From an uncultured Bacteroidota bacterium (GTDB lineage: Bacteria > Bacteroidota > Bacteroidia > Flavobacteriales > Flavobacteriaceae), in contig CACMVZ010000009.1 in the NCBI GenBank assembly GCA_902617285.1, positions 1-41,584 on the forward strand: DNA of 41,584 bases, in the 5' to 3' direction. Within the stretch, counting starts at the first letter, position 1; each line of letters starts with the position of its first letter. Shown here in pieces: positions 1 through 8,587 of this stretch. Below the pieces are notes generated by a model. That model made no database searches. It was not told the DNA's origin and saw nothing but the letters and a program-made list of their open reading frames with translations. The position numbers and the translations under genes are program-made.

Positions 1-1134
1 ACAGGAGGATATCTTCCCTCAAGTGATGATGTTTTTCAAAAAGAGATTGATAAGCAAGTAATATTAGCTATTGATGAAGCTGATGTAATTTTATTCTTGG
101 TTGATGTCAAAGATGGTCTAACTGGAGTTGATAAATCTATTGCAGATATGTTACATAAATCCTCTAAAGAAACTCTACTCCTAGTAAATAAAGTTGATAA
201 TTCTAAACTTATAGAAGACTCTAATGAATTTTATTCTCTTGGTTTTAAAAATCTATTTTGTTTATCATCGATTAATGGATCTGGAACAGGTGAATTTTTA
301 GACTTATTATCTGATAAGCTTCCAAAAGAAGACCTAATAATTTCTGATGTCCCTAAGTTTGCTGTTGTTGGAAGACCTAATGCTGGAAAATCATCATTTA
401 TTAATTCCCTTATCGGTAAAGATAGATTTATAGTTACTGATGTTGCTGGAACAACCAGAGATAGTTTATACACTCGATATAATCAATTTGGTTTTGAATT
501 TGACCTAATTGATACAGCTGGTATTAGGAAAAAAAGTAAAGTTTCTGAAGATATTGAGTTCTACTCAATTTTAAGATCTGTTCGAGCAATTGAAAATTCA
601 GATACATGTTTAATAATGTTTGATGTAGAGAGAGGTTTTGATTCTCAGGTTCAAAATATTTTTTGGCTTGCAGCTAGAAATAAAAAAGGTATTGTAATTC
701 TTGTTAACAAGTGGGATACTGCCGAAAAAGATCATATGACTACTAAGTCAATTGAAGAAGAAATTATTTCAAAAACATCGCCGTTTACCGATATACCAAT
801 TGTGTTTATTTCGGCTTTAACAAAACAAAGAATCTTTGATGCAATTAAAATTGCAATGGAGGTAAATCAAAGAAGGGAATATAAAATACCAACTAAAAAG
901 TTAAATGATTTTATTCTACCAATCATTGAACAAAAACCTCCACCTAGTACTAAAGGTAAATACATAAAAATTAAGTTTTGCAGACAACTTCCTACAAAGT
1001 ATCCTCAGTTTGCATTTTACTGTAATCTACCGCAGTATATAAAAGATCCTTATAAACGTTTTCTAGAAAACCAATTGAGAAAAAATTTCAATTTTTCAGG
1101 AGTTCCCATTGATATTTTTCTAAGAAAAAAATAA
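1..1134 (+). CDS. der: GTPase Der (EngA), 5' truncated by window edge
   Basis: Der is a ribosome-assembly GTPase with two G domains in tandem and a KH-like C-terminal domain, acting on the 50S subunit. The frame is open from base 1, which already encodes the first G3 motif (TGGYLP), so the start lies upstream. The first domain shows G4 NKVD. The second shows GRPNAGKSS (P-loop), DTAGIRKK (G3), NKWD (G4) and SAL (G5). The end (KYPQFAFYCN, then the basic tail) fits the KH-like domain. The stop abuts the stop of the convergent merR-like gene with no spacer. Identity is certain; only the N-terminus is missing. Confidence 0.96.
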   Translation, partial: TGGYLPSSDDVFQKEIDKQVILAIDEADVILFLVDVKDGLTGVDKSIADMLHKSSKETLLLVNKVDNSKLIEDSNEFYSLGFKNLFCLSSINGSGTGEFLDLLSDKLPKEDLIISDVPKFAVVGRPNAGKSSFINSLIGKDRFIVTDVAGTTRDSLYTRYNQFGFEFDLIDTAGIRKKSKVSEDIEFYSILRSVRAIENSDTCLIMFDVERGFDSQVQNIFWLAARNKKGIVILVNKWDTAEKDHMTTKSIEEEIISKTSPFTDIPIVFISALTKQRIFDAIKIAMEVNQRREYKIPTKKLNDFILPIIEQKPPPSTKGKYIKIKFCRQLPTKYPQFAFYCNLPQYIKDPYKRFLENQLRKNFNFSGVPIDIFLRKK

Positions 1135-1464
1135 TCATAAAGTTTTTTTTAGAGATTTTAGTTCCTCTTTAATTTTGTTAAGCTTTTTCAAGATTGCTAG
1201 ATTTTCATCTTCTGAGATATCTTTGGATTTTAACTTTTTTTTTGCCCCTTGAATTGTTAGTCCATCTTTTTTTAGAAGAGTATATATTAATCTTATAGAC
1301 TCAATATTTTCTTTTGTATATTTTCTTATTCCAGATGATTTTATCATAGGGTTAATCTCTTTAAATTCTTTTTCCCAAAATCTTAATAAAGAAGTATTTA
1401 CGTCAAAGTGAGTTGCTACTTCACTTATACTATAGTATTTTTTTTCTGGAAGATTACTAAACAT
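1135..1464 (-). CDS. Small MerR-family transcriptional regulator
   Basis: This protein of about 109 residues has a MerR-type winged helix-turn-helix: YYSISEVATHFDVNTSLLRFWE, then a wing with GIRKYT. A short helical stretch rich in Lys and Leu follows and would form the dimerisation coil. No Cys-containing effector domain follows, so the ligand is unknown. I chose the ATG at 1464. A TTG three codons upstream (1473) would overlap the M23 gene, whereas the ATG leaves a 1-base gap. It lies directly downstream of the M23 peptidase gene, probably in one transcript. A role in cell-wall control is only a guess from context. Confidence 0.85.
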   Translation of the reverse strand: MFSNLPEKKYYSISEVATHFDVNTSLLRFWEKEFKEINPMIKSSGIRKYTKENIESIRLIYTLLKKDGLTIQGAKKKLKSKDISEDENLAILKKLNKIKEELKSLKKTL

Positions 1465-1465
1465 T

Positions 1466-2443
1466 TTAGTCAAGAGATTGATTCTCCTGAGAAGCTTGAT
1501 TTACAAGCTCTTCAAATTCAATAGGGGATAGACTGCCTGAATAGAAATTTATTGGATTGATTTTTCTACCATCTTTTACAATCTCATAGTGAAGATGAGG
1601 TGCAACAGATCTACCAGTATTACCAACATAACCTATTAGATCTCCTCTTTTTACCTTGTTACCCCTTCGAACAACAATTTTATCCATATGAGCATATATA
1701 CTGACATATCCAAAACCATGATCAATTCTAACATGGTTACCAAAACCTACAGCTCTAGCATCAGCTCTGGCTATTCTTCCATCACCTGTAGCATAAATCG
1801 GTGTTCCGGTCTTTGCTGAAAAATCCATACCCCAGTGCATGGTTCTCTTCTTAGTAAATGGATCAATTCTGTAACCATACCCGGAGGCCATTCTTTTAAG
1901 GTCAGAACTGCTTACAGGTTGAATTGCTGGAATTGAAGTCAAAAGGGATTCATTATTCTTAGCTAATAACTCAATTTCATCTAGTGATTTAGATTGAATT
2001 ACTAATTCCTTTGTTAGAATATCTAATCTCTTAGTTGTATTAACAATTACATCAGAACTCTCGAATCCTTCTAGATAATCGTATCTATTTACACCACCAA
2101 ATCCTGCTCTTCTTTGATCTTCAGGAATTGGACTTGCTTCAAAATAAACTCTGTAAAGGTTATTGTCTCTTTTTTCAATATTAGCTAGGGTTGATTCAAC
2201 TTGCTCTAACTTCTTATTCAACACTTTAAGTTGAAGCTCGTAATTATCTATTTCTCTAGCTTGAACAATTTCTTTGGGCGTATCGATAAAATCAGTATTC
2301 AAAAGTAAAACTGTAATAAAGGCACCAATAATTACTGAACTAATCAAAAACAAAGACAGCCTGTAGATACGTTCAATAAATGTCCTTTTAATTGGGACAA
2401 ACTCCAGATTATCAGAATCAAAGTAGTATTTAGTTTTGGACAT
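1466..2443 (-). CDS. M23 family metallopeptidase, membrane-anchored
   Basis: This is a peptidoglycan endopeptidase of the LytM type. One membrane segment (about residues 27-50) follows a basic N-terminus. A coiled coil (about 66-95) precedes the peptidase domain. The catalytic domain near the C-terminus carries HWGMD (H203, D207), YAHM (H252) and HLH (H283, H285), so the zinc ligands and catalytic His are intact. It is divergent from alaS, with 61 bases between the starts. A TATATTTG box on the minus strand about 47 bases upstream of the ATG is a likely -7 element. It probably cleaves cross-links in the periplasm. Confidence 0.93.
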   Translation of the reverse strand: MSKTKYYFDSDNLEFVPIKRTFIERIYRLSLFLISSVIIGAFITVLLLNTDFIDTPKEIVQAREIDNYELQLKVLNKKLEQVESTLANIEKRDNNLYRVYFEASPIPEDQRRAGFGGVNRYDYLEGFESSDVIVNTTKRLDILTKELVIQSKSLDEIELLAKNNESLLTSIPAIQPVSSSDLKRMASGYGYRIDPFTKKRTMHWGMDFSAKTGTPIYATGDGRIARADARAVGFGNHVRIDHGFGYVSIYAHMDKIVVRRGNKVKRGDLIGYVGNTGRSVAPHLHYEIVKDGRKINPINFYSGSLSPIEFEELVNQASQENQSLD

Positions 2444-2490
2444 AGACCAATTTATTGTAATTTCAACCTTTTAATGGCTGTAAACCTTTA

Positions 2491-2498
2491 CAAATATA
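2491..2498 (-). promoter_or_regulatory. Candidate Bacteroidota -7 box (TATATTTG) for the M23 gene
   Basis: A perfect match to TAnnTTTG on the minus strand, in the short divergent gap between the M23 gene and alaS. It would give a leader of about 40 bases. No clear -33 TTG is seen. Confidence 0.4.
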
Positions 2499-2504
2499 AA
2501 AAAA

Positions 2505-5087
2505 ATGAATTCATCCGTTGTTAGAGAAAAATTTTTTCAATACTTCAAAGACAAAGGACACAACATTATTCCCTCAGCCTCTGTAATTAACGAATCAGAT
2601 AAAAATTTAATGTTTACTAATGCTGGAATGAATCAGTTTAGAAACATTTTTTTAGGTAATCAAGAGTCCAAATTTTCCAGAGTTGCAAACTCTCAAAAGT
2701 GTCTTAGGGTTTCTGGAAAACATAATGACCTAGAAGAGGTTGGAGTTGATACCTACCACCATACTTTTTTTGAAATGTTAGGTAATTGGAGTTTCGATGA
2801 TTATTTCAAAAAAGAGATAATCGATTGGTCATTTGATCTAATCACTAATATATATGGAATTAAAAAAGAGGATATATATGTATCTGTATTTAAAGGATCA
2901 AAAGAGGATAACCTAGAATTTGATAAAGAAGCTTTTGATGAATGGAAAAAGTTTTTTAGCGAAGAAAGGATCATAAGTGGTAACAAAAAAGATAATTTTT
3001 GGGAGATGGGAGATGTAGGACCTTGTGGACCATGTTCTGAAATTCACATTGATTTAAGACCAGAATCAGAAAAGAAAAAAATTAAAGGAGCTGATCTTGT
3101 AAATAAAGATCATCCACAAGTTGTTGAAATCTGGAATTTAGTATTTATTCAATACAACAGAAAGAAAGATGGATCCTTAATAAAACTTGATAAACAATAT
3201 GTAGATACTGGAATGGGACTTGAAAGACTCTGTATGGCACTACAGAAAAAAGAGTCTACTTATGACACGGATTTATTTGAAGATATTATTAAGAAAATTG
3301 AAGATATTTCAAATAAAAAATATTTGTCAGGTGATGAAAATATTGATATTGCTGTAAGAGTCATCTCTGATCATATTAGAGCCTTAGTATTCACAATTTC
3401 AGATGGTCAAATACCAAGCAATAATGGACCTGGATATGTTATCAGGAGAATTCTAAGAAGAGCTATAAGATATGGATATACAAATCTAAATATAAAAACT
3501 CCATTCATCTATGAACTTGTTGATGTAGTAATCTCACAATATCTGACTATTTATCCTGACTTAAAAAATCAGAGTGAATACATTACCTCATTAATTAATG
3601 AGGAAGAAAAAGGTTTCCTCAAAACATTAAATCAGGGTCTCTCCCTTATAAATCAAATTATTGAGTCTAATCCCAATGATATGAAAATTAGCGGTGAAGA
3701 TACTTTCAAGCTTTACGATACATATGGATTTCCCATTGATCTTACGTCATTAATTGCAAGTGAAAATGATTTTCAAGTTGATATAGATGGATTTAATGAA
3801 CATATGAAAGTTCAAAAAAGCAGATCAAAGTCAACAAGTAATGAAGAGGTTAAAGAATGGGTTATTGTAAATGAGAGTTCATCTATAAATGTATTTAAAG
3901 GCTACGATGATTATGAACTTGAATCAAAAGTTTTCAAGTATCGAGAGTGTATAACTAGTGAGGGAGAAACTAAATACCATCTTGTTACAAATGAAACCCC
4001 TTTCTATCCTGAGGGAGGTGGACAAATTGGTGATACTGGAGAAATTATTTCGAACTCAGTAACTATAGCTGTAAAAAATACTTTTAGAGAAGCTGAGGAC
4101 ATAATTCATCTCGTAGATGATCTACCAGATAAACTAGATGAATCTTTACTAATGAAAATTAATAAAGATAGAAGGGTATCTATTCAGAAAAATCATACTT
4201 CAACACACCTTCTTCAATTTGCACTAAAAAAAATATTAGGAAACCATATAGAGCAGAGAGGTTCTATGCTTACCGAAGATATTTTTAGATTTGATTTTTC
4301 ACATCAATCTAAACTATCAGACAAAGAATTAAATGATGTTGAAGAACTTGTTAAAGGCTTAATCAAAGATGAAATTAAGTGTGTCGAAGATAGGGAAGCA
4401 AATTATGATGATGCAATTAATGCAGGAGCTATTGGTCTATTTTCAGAAAAATATGGGGATGTTGTAAGAACAATAAAGTTTGGTGAATCTTATGAACTAT
4501 GTGGAGGTACTCATGTAGATAATACAAAAGAGATTGAAGATTTTAAAATAATTTCTGAGGGTTCTCAGGCATTTGGTATTAGAAGAATTACAGCATCTAG
4601 TAATAAAACTAGAATTAAGGAAGAACAGTTAAAAGATCAAGCAATTAAAGAAAAAGCTGAAAGTGAAAAAGCAAATAAACTACTTCAAAAAGAAATAGAT
4701 TCTCAAAACAAGTTAAAAATTCAATCAATAAAAGAATTAATTATTAATGAGATAAAAGAAGTTAATGGATTAAATTCATTCACGGGGAAATTAGAATTAG
4801 ACAATAAATCAATCAAAGAATTATGCTTCTCACTCTCTAATGAAATAGATAATCTATTTATGATTGTTTTGTCTAGTATTGATAAAAAAGTATTTATTTC
4901 GTGTTTTATTTCAAAGAATTTAATAGCTGAAAGGAATTTTAATGCTTCAAATATTATAAAACAGTTAGCTCCTATAATTGATGGTAGCGGTGGAGGTCAG
5001 CCTTTCTTTGCTACTGGAGGTGGAAAAAATATTAATGCTATAGATAAAGCCTTAGCTGAGTCTGAAAAAATAATTAGTCAGCTGTAG
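2505..5087 (+). CDS. alaS: Alanine--tRNA ligase
   Basis: AlaRS charges tRNA-Ala in the cytoplasm and edits mischarged Ser or Gly. The 860-residue length is usual. The N-terminal class II core is present, with NAGMNQF and GCGPCSE-like motifs (GPCGPCSEIH). The editing domain has HTSTH (H564, H568) and CGGTH (C666, H670), so all four zinc ligands are intact. The C-terminal DHHA1-type domain has GSGGGQPFFATGGG. The start is the ATG at 2505 after an A-rich tract with no obvious Shine-Dalgarno. The last 14 bases overlap the end of the convergent DUF4136 gene. Confidence 0.98.
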   Translation: MNSSVVREKFFQYFKDKGHNIIPSASVINESDKNLMFTNAGMNQFRNIFLGNQESKFSRVANSQKCLRVSGKHNDLEEVGVDTYHHTFFEMLGNWSFDDYFKKEIIDWSFDLITNIYGIKKEDIYVSVFKGSKEDNLEFDKEAFDEWKKFFSEERIISGNKKDNFWEMGDVGPCGPCSEIHIDLRPESEKKKIKGADLVNKDHPQVVEIWNLVFIQYNRKKDGSLIKLDKQYVDTGMGLERLCMALQKKESTYDTDLFEDIIKKIEDISNKKYLSGDENIDIAVRVISDHIRALVFTISDGQIPSNNGPGYVIRRILRRAIRYGYTNLNIKTPFIYELVDVVISQYLTIYPDLKNQSEYITSLINEEEKGFLKTLNQGLSLINQIIESNPNDMKISGEDTFKLYDTYGFPIDLTSLIASENDFQVDIDGFNEHMKVQKSRSKSTSNEEVKEWVIVNESSSINVFKGYDDYELESKVFKYRECITSEGETKYHLVTNETPFYPEGGGQIGDTGEIISNSVTIAVKNTFREAEDIIHLVDDLPDKLDESLLMKINKDRRVSIQKNHTSTHLLQFALKKILGNHIEQRGSMLTEDIFRFDFSHQSKLSDKELNDVEELVKGLIKDEIKCVEDREANYDDAINAGAIGLFSEKYGDVVRTIKFGESYELCGGTHVDNTKEIEDFKIISEGSQAFGIRRITASSNKTRIKEEQLKDQAIKEKAESEKANKLLQKEIDSQNKLKIQSIKELIINEIKEVNGLNSFTGKLELDNKSIKELCFSLSNEIDNLFMIVLSSIDKKVFISCFISKNLIAERNFNASNIIKQLAPIIDGSGGGQPFFATGGGKNINAIDKALAESEKIISQL

Positions 5088-5604
5088 GAGGGAATTTTTC
5101 AAGTATCCTTTCAACAAAATTGCCAATCATCTTATCTCTATCTTTTGAGTATTCATTTAACACTCCTACACCCTTACCTTGCCAAACAAGTTGTTGGTTT
5201 TTACTATCAATAAAATTAATATAAAGTGTACCTTGAACTGATGAGTAAGCAGATGAATATGGATATCTATAGAAAAATGGGTTCCATCCATATGAAAAAT
5301 AATTATTCATGTAAACCCTTTCAATAGAGTGAGTCTCAAATGTTACCAAAATATCAGGATCATTTGACCTTTTCAGCCCTTTTGATTTTAAGCCTATATC
5401 TAATGATTTTAAGATTCTCTTTTTATCAAGATCAGAGATTTCAACCTTTTCAATATCTGGCTCATAGAATGAATATGAGTTGTAATTTTTAAAATTAACA
5501 TCAGAGTCATAATCAAATTGAACATAAACTCCACATGATTTAATTATTAGAGCTAATGTGAATAATATTATTTTTTGAGAGTATAATTTTTTTATAATTT
5601 CCAT
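5074..5604 (-). CDS. DUF4136-type lipoprotein
   Basis: This 176-residue protein has an N-terminal hydrophobic segment ending at Cys24 (IIKSC). That is a lipobox-like site, although Lys at -2 is unusual. The body has the DUF4136 pattern: YDFDxDxxF-like (FDYDSDVNFKNYNSYSF), a mid-section LKSKGLKRS, and a C-terminal FVERILEKFPP. The function of the family is unknown; members are probably surface or periplasmic lipoproteins. The start is only 12 bases from the start of the divergent glucosaminidase gene, so the promoters must overlap coding sequence. Its 3' end overlaps alaS by 14 bases. Confidence 0.85.
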   Translation of the reverse strand: MEIIKKLYSQKIILFTLALIIKSCGVYVQFDYDSDVNFKNYNSYSFYEPDIEKVEISDLDKKRILKSLDIGLKSKGLKRSNDPDILVTFETHSIERVYMNNYFSYGWNPFFYRYPYSSAYSSVQGTLYINFIDSKNQQLVWQGKGVGVLNEYSKDRDKMIGNFVERILEKFPPTAD

Positions 5605-5616
5605 TATTCTAAAGTT

Positions 5617-6144
5617 ATGAAAAAATTATTACTGTTTTTTATATTAATATTTCTTTCTTCATGTTCATCGTTTAGGCCTTTATCAGAAAGTAATTTGTCT
5701 GTTGATGATCAGATAAACTTATATATCAAGAAATATGCTCCGGCTGCAACTAAAAACATGAGATTCTACAAAATACCTGCTAGTATAACGTTAGCTCAAG
5801 GAATTCTGGAATCGGGTCATGGTCAAAGCACTCTGGCAAAAAAAGCAAATAATCATTTTGGTATTAAGTGTCACAAAGGATGGAAAGGAAAATCAATTTT
5901 ACATGATGATGATGCAAAAGATGAATGTTTTAGGTCATATAAAAACCCTTTAAGATCTTATAAAGACCATTCTTTATTTCTAGTTGAAAGGGACAGATAC
6001 AGTTCATTATTTAAGTTAAATAGAAAAGATTATAAGTCATGGGCAATTGGGCTTAAAGCTGCTGGTTACGCCACTGATCCAAAATATGCAGATAAATTAA
6101 TAAGTTTAATTGAAAGGTTTAGATTAAACAGGTTTGATGAATAA
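5617..6144 (+). CDS. Glucosaminidase-family (FlgJ/LytG-like) peptidoglycan hydrolase lipoprotein
   Basis: The 175-residue protein has a clear lipoprotein signal (FLSSC, Cys16). The body is one glucosaminidase domain: YKIPASITLAQGILESGHGQ with the expected catalytic Glu65, then NNHFGIKCHKGWKG, YKNPLRSYKDHS and AGYATDPKYADKL. It would cut GlcNAc linkages in peptidoglycan from the periplasmic side of a membrane. No LysM cell-wall-binding repeat follows, unlike many longer Bacteroidota relatives. The 3' end overlaps lysS by 21 bases in convergent orientation. AnmK, encoded further on, could recycle anhydro-MurNAc from wall turnover in the same cell. Confidence 0.92.
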   Translation: MKKLLLFFILIFLSSCSSFRPLSESNLSVDDQINLYIKKYAPAATKNMRFYKIPASITLAQGILESGHGQSTLAKKANNHFGIKCHKGWKGKSILHDDDAKDECFRSYKNPLRSYKDHSLFLVERDRYSSLFKLNRKDYKSWAIGLKAAGYATDPKYADKLISLIERFRLNRFDE

Positions 6145-7809
6145 ACTTCCATCATCAGACTTAAAAATATCTATTAAATCATTTCCCCTAAGCTCTTTTA
6201 AAACTTTATCCCATTTCTTATTTGATAAATCAAATTCTGATTTAAAGTCAGCTAAAAGAATTTCCTCAATATTTTTGAGTCTATTAAAAATAACCTTTGC
6301 ATCTTCGGAAATATCGGATTCCTTTTTTATTGGTTTCATTTGAGGGAAGAATAAAACTTCTTGAATTGATGTTTTATCAGTCATAAGCATAACTAATCTA
6401 TCAATTCCAATTCCAATTCCTGATGTAGGTGGCATTCCATACTCTAAAGATTTAATAAAGTCCATATCAATAAACATTGCTTCATCATCACCTTTCTTAC
6501 TTAATTCTAATTGATCCTCAAATCTTTTTAATTGGTCAGTTGGGTCATTAAGCTCTGAATATGCATTTGCAATTTCCATTCCATTTACAATTAATTCAAA
6601 TCTTTCTGTGAGATTAGGATTTGATCTGTGCTCTTTTGTTAAGGGACTCATTGATTTAGGATAATCAGTTATAAATGTAGGATTGATAAAGTTTTTTTCA
6701 CATTTATTACTGAAAATTGCATCTATCAACTTTCCTTCTCCCATACTATCGTCTATATCAATATTTAGATCTTTACAAATGGATCTTAAATCGTTTTCAT
6801 TTTTACCTGAGATGTCATAACCAGTAAATTTAATAATAGCTTCAGTAATTGATATCCTCTCATATGGAGCCTTAAAATCTATTTTCTTCGAATCAAATTC
6901 AAGTTTAGTTTTACCATGAATCTCTAAACATACTTTTTCAATCAATGACTCAGTAAGCTCCATCATCCAGAAATAATCTTTATAAGCAACATAAAGTTCA
7001 AGTATTGTAAATTCAGGATTATGATTTCTATCCATTCCTTCATTTCTAAAATCTCTAGAGAATTCATAAACAGCCTCAAAACCACCAACAATCAATTTTT
7101 TTAAAAACAATTCATCTGAAATTCTTAGATAAAGAGGTATATCTAATGCATTGTGATGAGTTATAAATGGTCTAGCTGTTGCTCCACCTGGAATTGATTG
7201 TAATATGGGAGTCTCTACCTCGAGATAATCTTTATTATTTAAAAAATTTCTTATCGAATTAATAATTTTTGTTCTCTTTACAAATGTTTCCTTTACACTT
7301 TGGTTTACAATAAGGTCAACATATCTTTGTCTGTATCTCTGTTCTAAATCAGTAAAACTATCATATTCCTTTCCTTGAGAATCAACTTTTGGTAATGGAA
7401 GTGGTCTTAGTGATTTATTAAGAATTTTGAAATCTTTTACTAAGACTGTGATTTCTCCAACTTTGGTCTTAAATAATTCACCATTTATACCAATTATATC
7501 CCCAATGTCAAGTAACCTTTTATAAACTAAGTTATATTTACTTTTATCATCTCCCTCACAAATCTCATCTCTATTAAAATATACTTGAATTCTACCTTTA
7601 CTATCCAAAATTTCTGCAAAAGAAGCGTTTCCTTGAATTCGTCTAGACATAATTCTACCAGCAATTACTACTTGTTTTTTATCCTCATATTTAGAGATTA
7701 AATCTTTTGAATAATTTGTTACTGGATAAAGTTCAGCTGGATAAGGATCAATTCCAAGCTTTTTTAGCTCTTCAAGTTTTTCTCTCCTTATTTTTTCTTG
7801 CTCGGTCAC
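6124..7809 (-). CDS. lysS: Lysine--tRNA ligase (class II)
   Basis: LysRS charges tRNA-Lys. An OB-fold anticodon-binding domain leads (IAGRIMSRRIQGNASF, then a strand with RIQVYF). The class II core has motif 2 (FRNEGMDRNHNPEF) and motif 3 (GIGIGIDRLVML). A C-terminal extension of about 60 residues after motif 3 (from about KKESDISEDAK) is typical of Bacteroidota. I chose the GTG at 7809 (MTEQEKIRREKL), about 561 residues. A TTG at 7827 is in frame, but it lies inside a TATCTTTG promoter box. Its 3' end overlaps the glucosaminidase gene by 21 bases. Confidence 0.96.
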   Translation of the reverse strand: MTEQEKIRREKLEELKKLGIDPYPAELYPVTNYSKDLISKYEDKKQVVIAGRIMSRRIQGNASFAEILDSKGRIQVYFNRDEICEGDDKSKYNLVYKRLLDIGDIIGINGELFKTKVGEITVLVKDFKILNKSLRPLPLPKVDSQGKEYDSFTDLEQRYRQRYVDLIVNQSVKETFVKRTKIINSIRNFLNNKDYLEVETPILQSIPGGATARPFITHHNALDIPLYLRISDELFLKKLIVGGFEAVYEFSRDFRNEGMDRNHNPEFTILELYVAYKDYFWMMELTESLIEKVCLEIHGKTKLEFDSKKIDFKAPYERISITEAIIKFTGYDISGKNENDLRSICKDLNIDIDDSMGEGKLIDAIFSNKCEKNFINPTFITDYPKSMSPLTKEHRSNPNLTERFELIVNGMEIANAYSELNDPTDQLKRFEDQLELSKKGDDEAMFIDMDFIKSLEYGMPPTSGIGIGIDRLVMLMTDKTSIQEVLFFPQMKPIKKESDISEDAKVIFNRLKNIEEILLADFKSEFDLSNKKWDKVLKELRGNDLIDIFKSDDGSLFIKPV

Positions 7810-7824
7810 TTTATATTGTTTAAA

Positions 7825-7832
7825 CAAAGATA
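7825..7832 (-). promoter_or_regulatory. Candidate -7 box (TATCTTTG) for lysS
   Basis: A perfect TAnnTTTG match on the minus strand, ending 15 bases before the GTG at 7809. It overlaps the TTG at 7827, which argues that translation starts at the GTG. A TTG lies upstream at a rather long spacing. Confidence 0.45.
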
Positions 7833-7866
7833 GGTTTTATAAAATAATCATTGATGTACAAATTTC

Positions 7867-7874
7867 TATATTTG
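7867..7874 (+). promoter_or_regulatory. Candidate -7 box (TATATTTG) for lipB
   Basis: A perfect TAnnTTTG match ending 8 bases before the lipB ATG. It implies a very short leader. A TTG at 7851-7853 is a possible -33 element, but its spacing is short. Confidence 0.45.
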
Positions 7875-7882
7875 AATGATTA

Positions 7883-8587
7883 ATGAAAAATAAAAAAATA
7901 ATAGTTAAAGATATAGGGAGGACTTCATTTTCTGATGCCTGGAAATTTCAAGAAGATATTTTTCAAAAAATAATTGATCAAAAAGTTCAAAATAGGACTC
8001 TAGAAAAAAAAATAGAAACCAACAATTATTTAATTTTCACAGAGCATAACCCAGTTTATACTATTGGAAAAAGTGGTGAAATGTCAAATCTTCTTTTAAA
8101 TGAGAATCAATTAAAAGAAAAACAAATTGAATTTTTTAAAATTAATAGAGGGGGGGATATAACATTCCACGGTCCAGGTCAAATTATGGGTTACCCAATA
8201 ATTGACTTAGATAATTTTTTTACTGATATAAATCTTTATTTAAGGTCTCTTGAAAATACTATTATAGATACTCTAAGTTTTTACGACATTTCAGGATTTA
8301 CAATTAAAGGAGAAACTGGTGTTTGGGTGAAAAATCAAAATGAATTTAAAAAAATATGTGCATTTGGCATAAGAGCAAGTAGATGGGTAACTATGCACGG
8401 ATTCTCATTGAATGGAAATTCTGACTTAACTTATTTTAATAATATTATACCTTGTGGGATAAAGGATAAAGGTGTTACTTCAATTAAAGATATCTTAAAT
8501 CAAGAAGTAGACATAGAAGAATTAAAGAAGAAGATTATTGAAAATTTTGAGAAAAATTTTGATGCAAATCTAGTTTATGATAATTAG
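7883..8587 (+). CDS. lipB: Octanoyltransferase LipB
   Basis: LipB moves octanoate from acyl carrier protein to the lipoyl domains of 2-oxoacid dehydrogenases and the glycine cleavage H protein. The 234-residue protein has RGGDITFHGPGQ (H96), KKICAFGIR with the catalytic-dyad Lys157, and NNIIPCGI with the catalytic Cys191. Both members of the Lys/Cys dyad are present. LipA, which then inserts sulphur, is encoded about 26 kb away on the other strand. The last 4 bases overlap the convergent 806-residue lipoprotein gene. Confidence 0.96.
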   Translation: MKNKKIIVKDIGRTSFSDAWKFQEDIFQKIIDQKVQNRTLEKKIETNNYLIFTEHNPVYTIGKSGEMSNLLLNENQLKEKQIEFFKINRGGDITFHGPGQIMGYPIIDLDNFFTDINLYLRSLENTIIDTLSFYDISGFTIKGETGVWVKNQNEFKKICAFGIRASRWVTMHGFSLNGNSDLTYFNNIIPCGIKDKGVTSIKDILNQEVDIEELKKKIIENFEKNFDANLVYDN

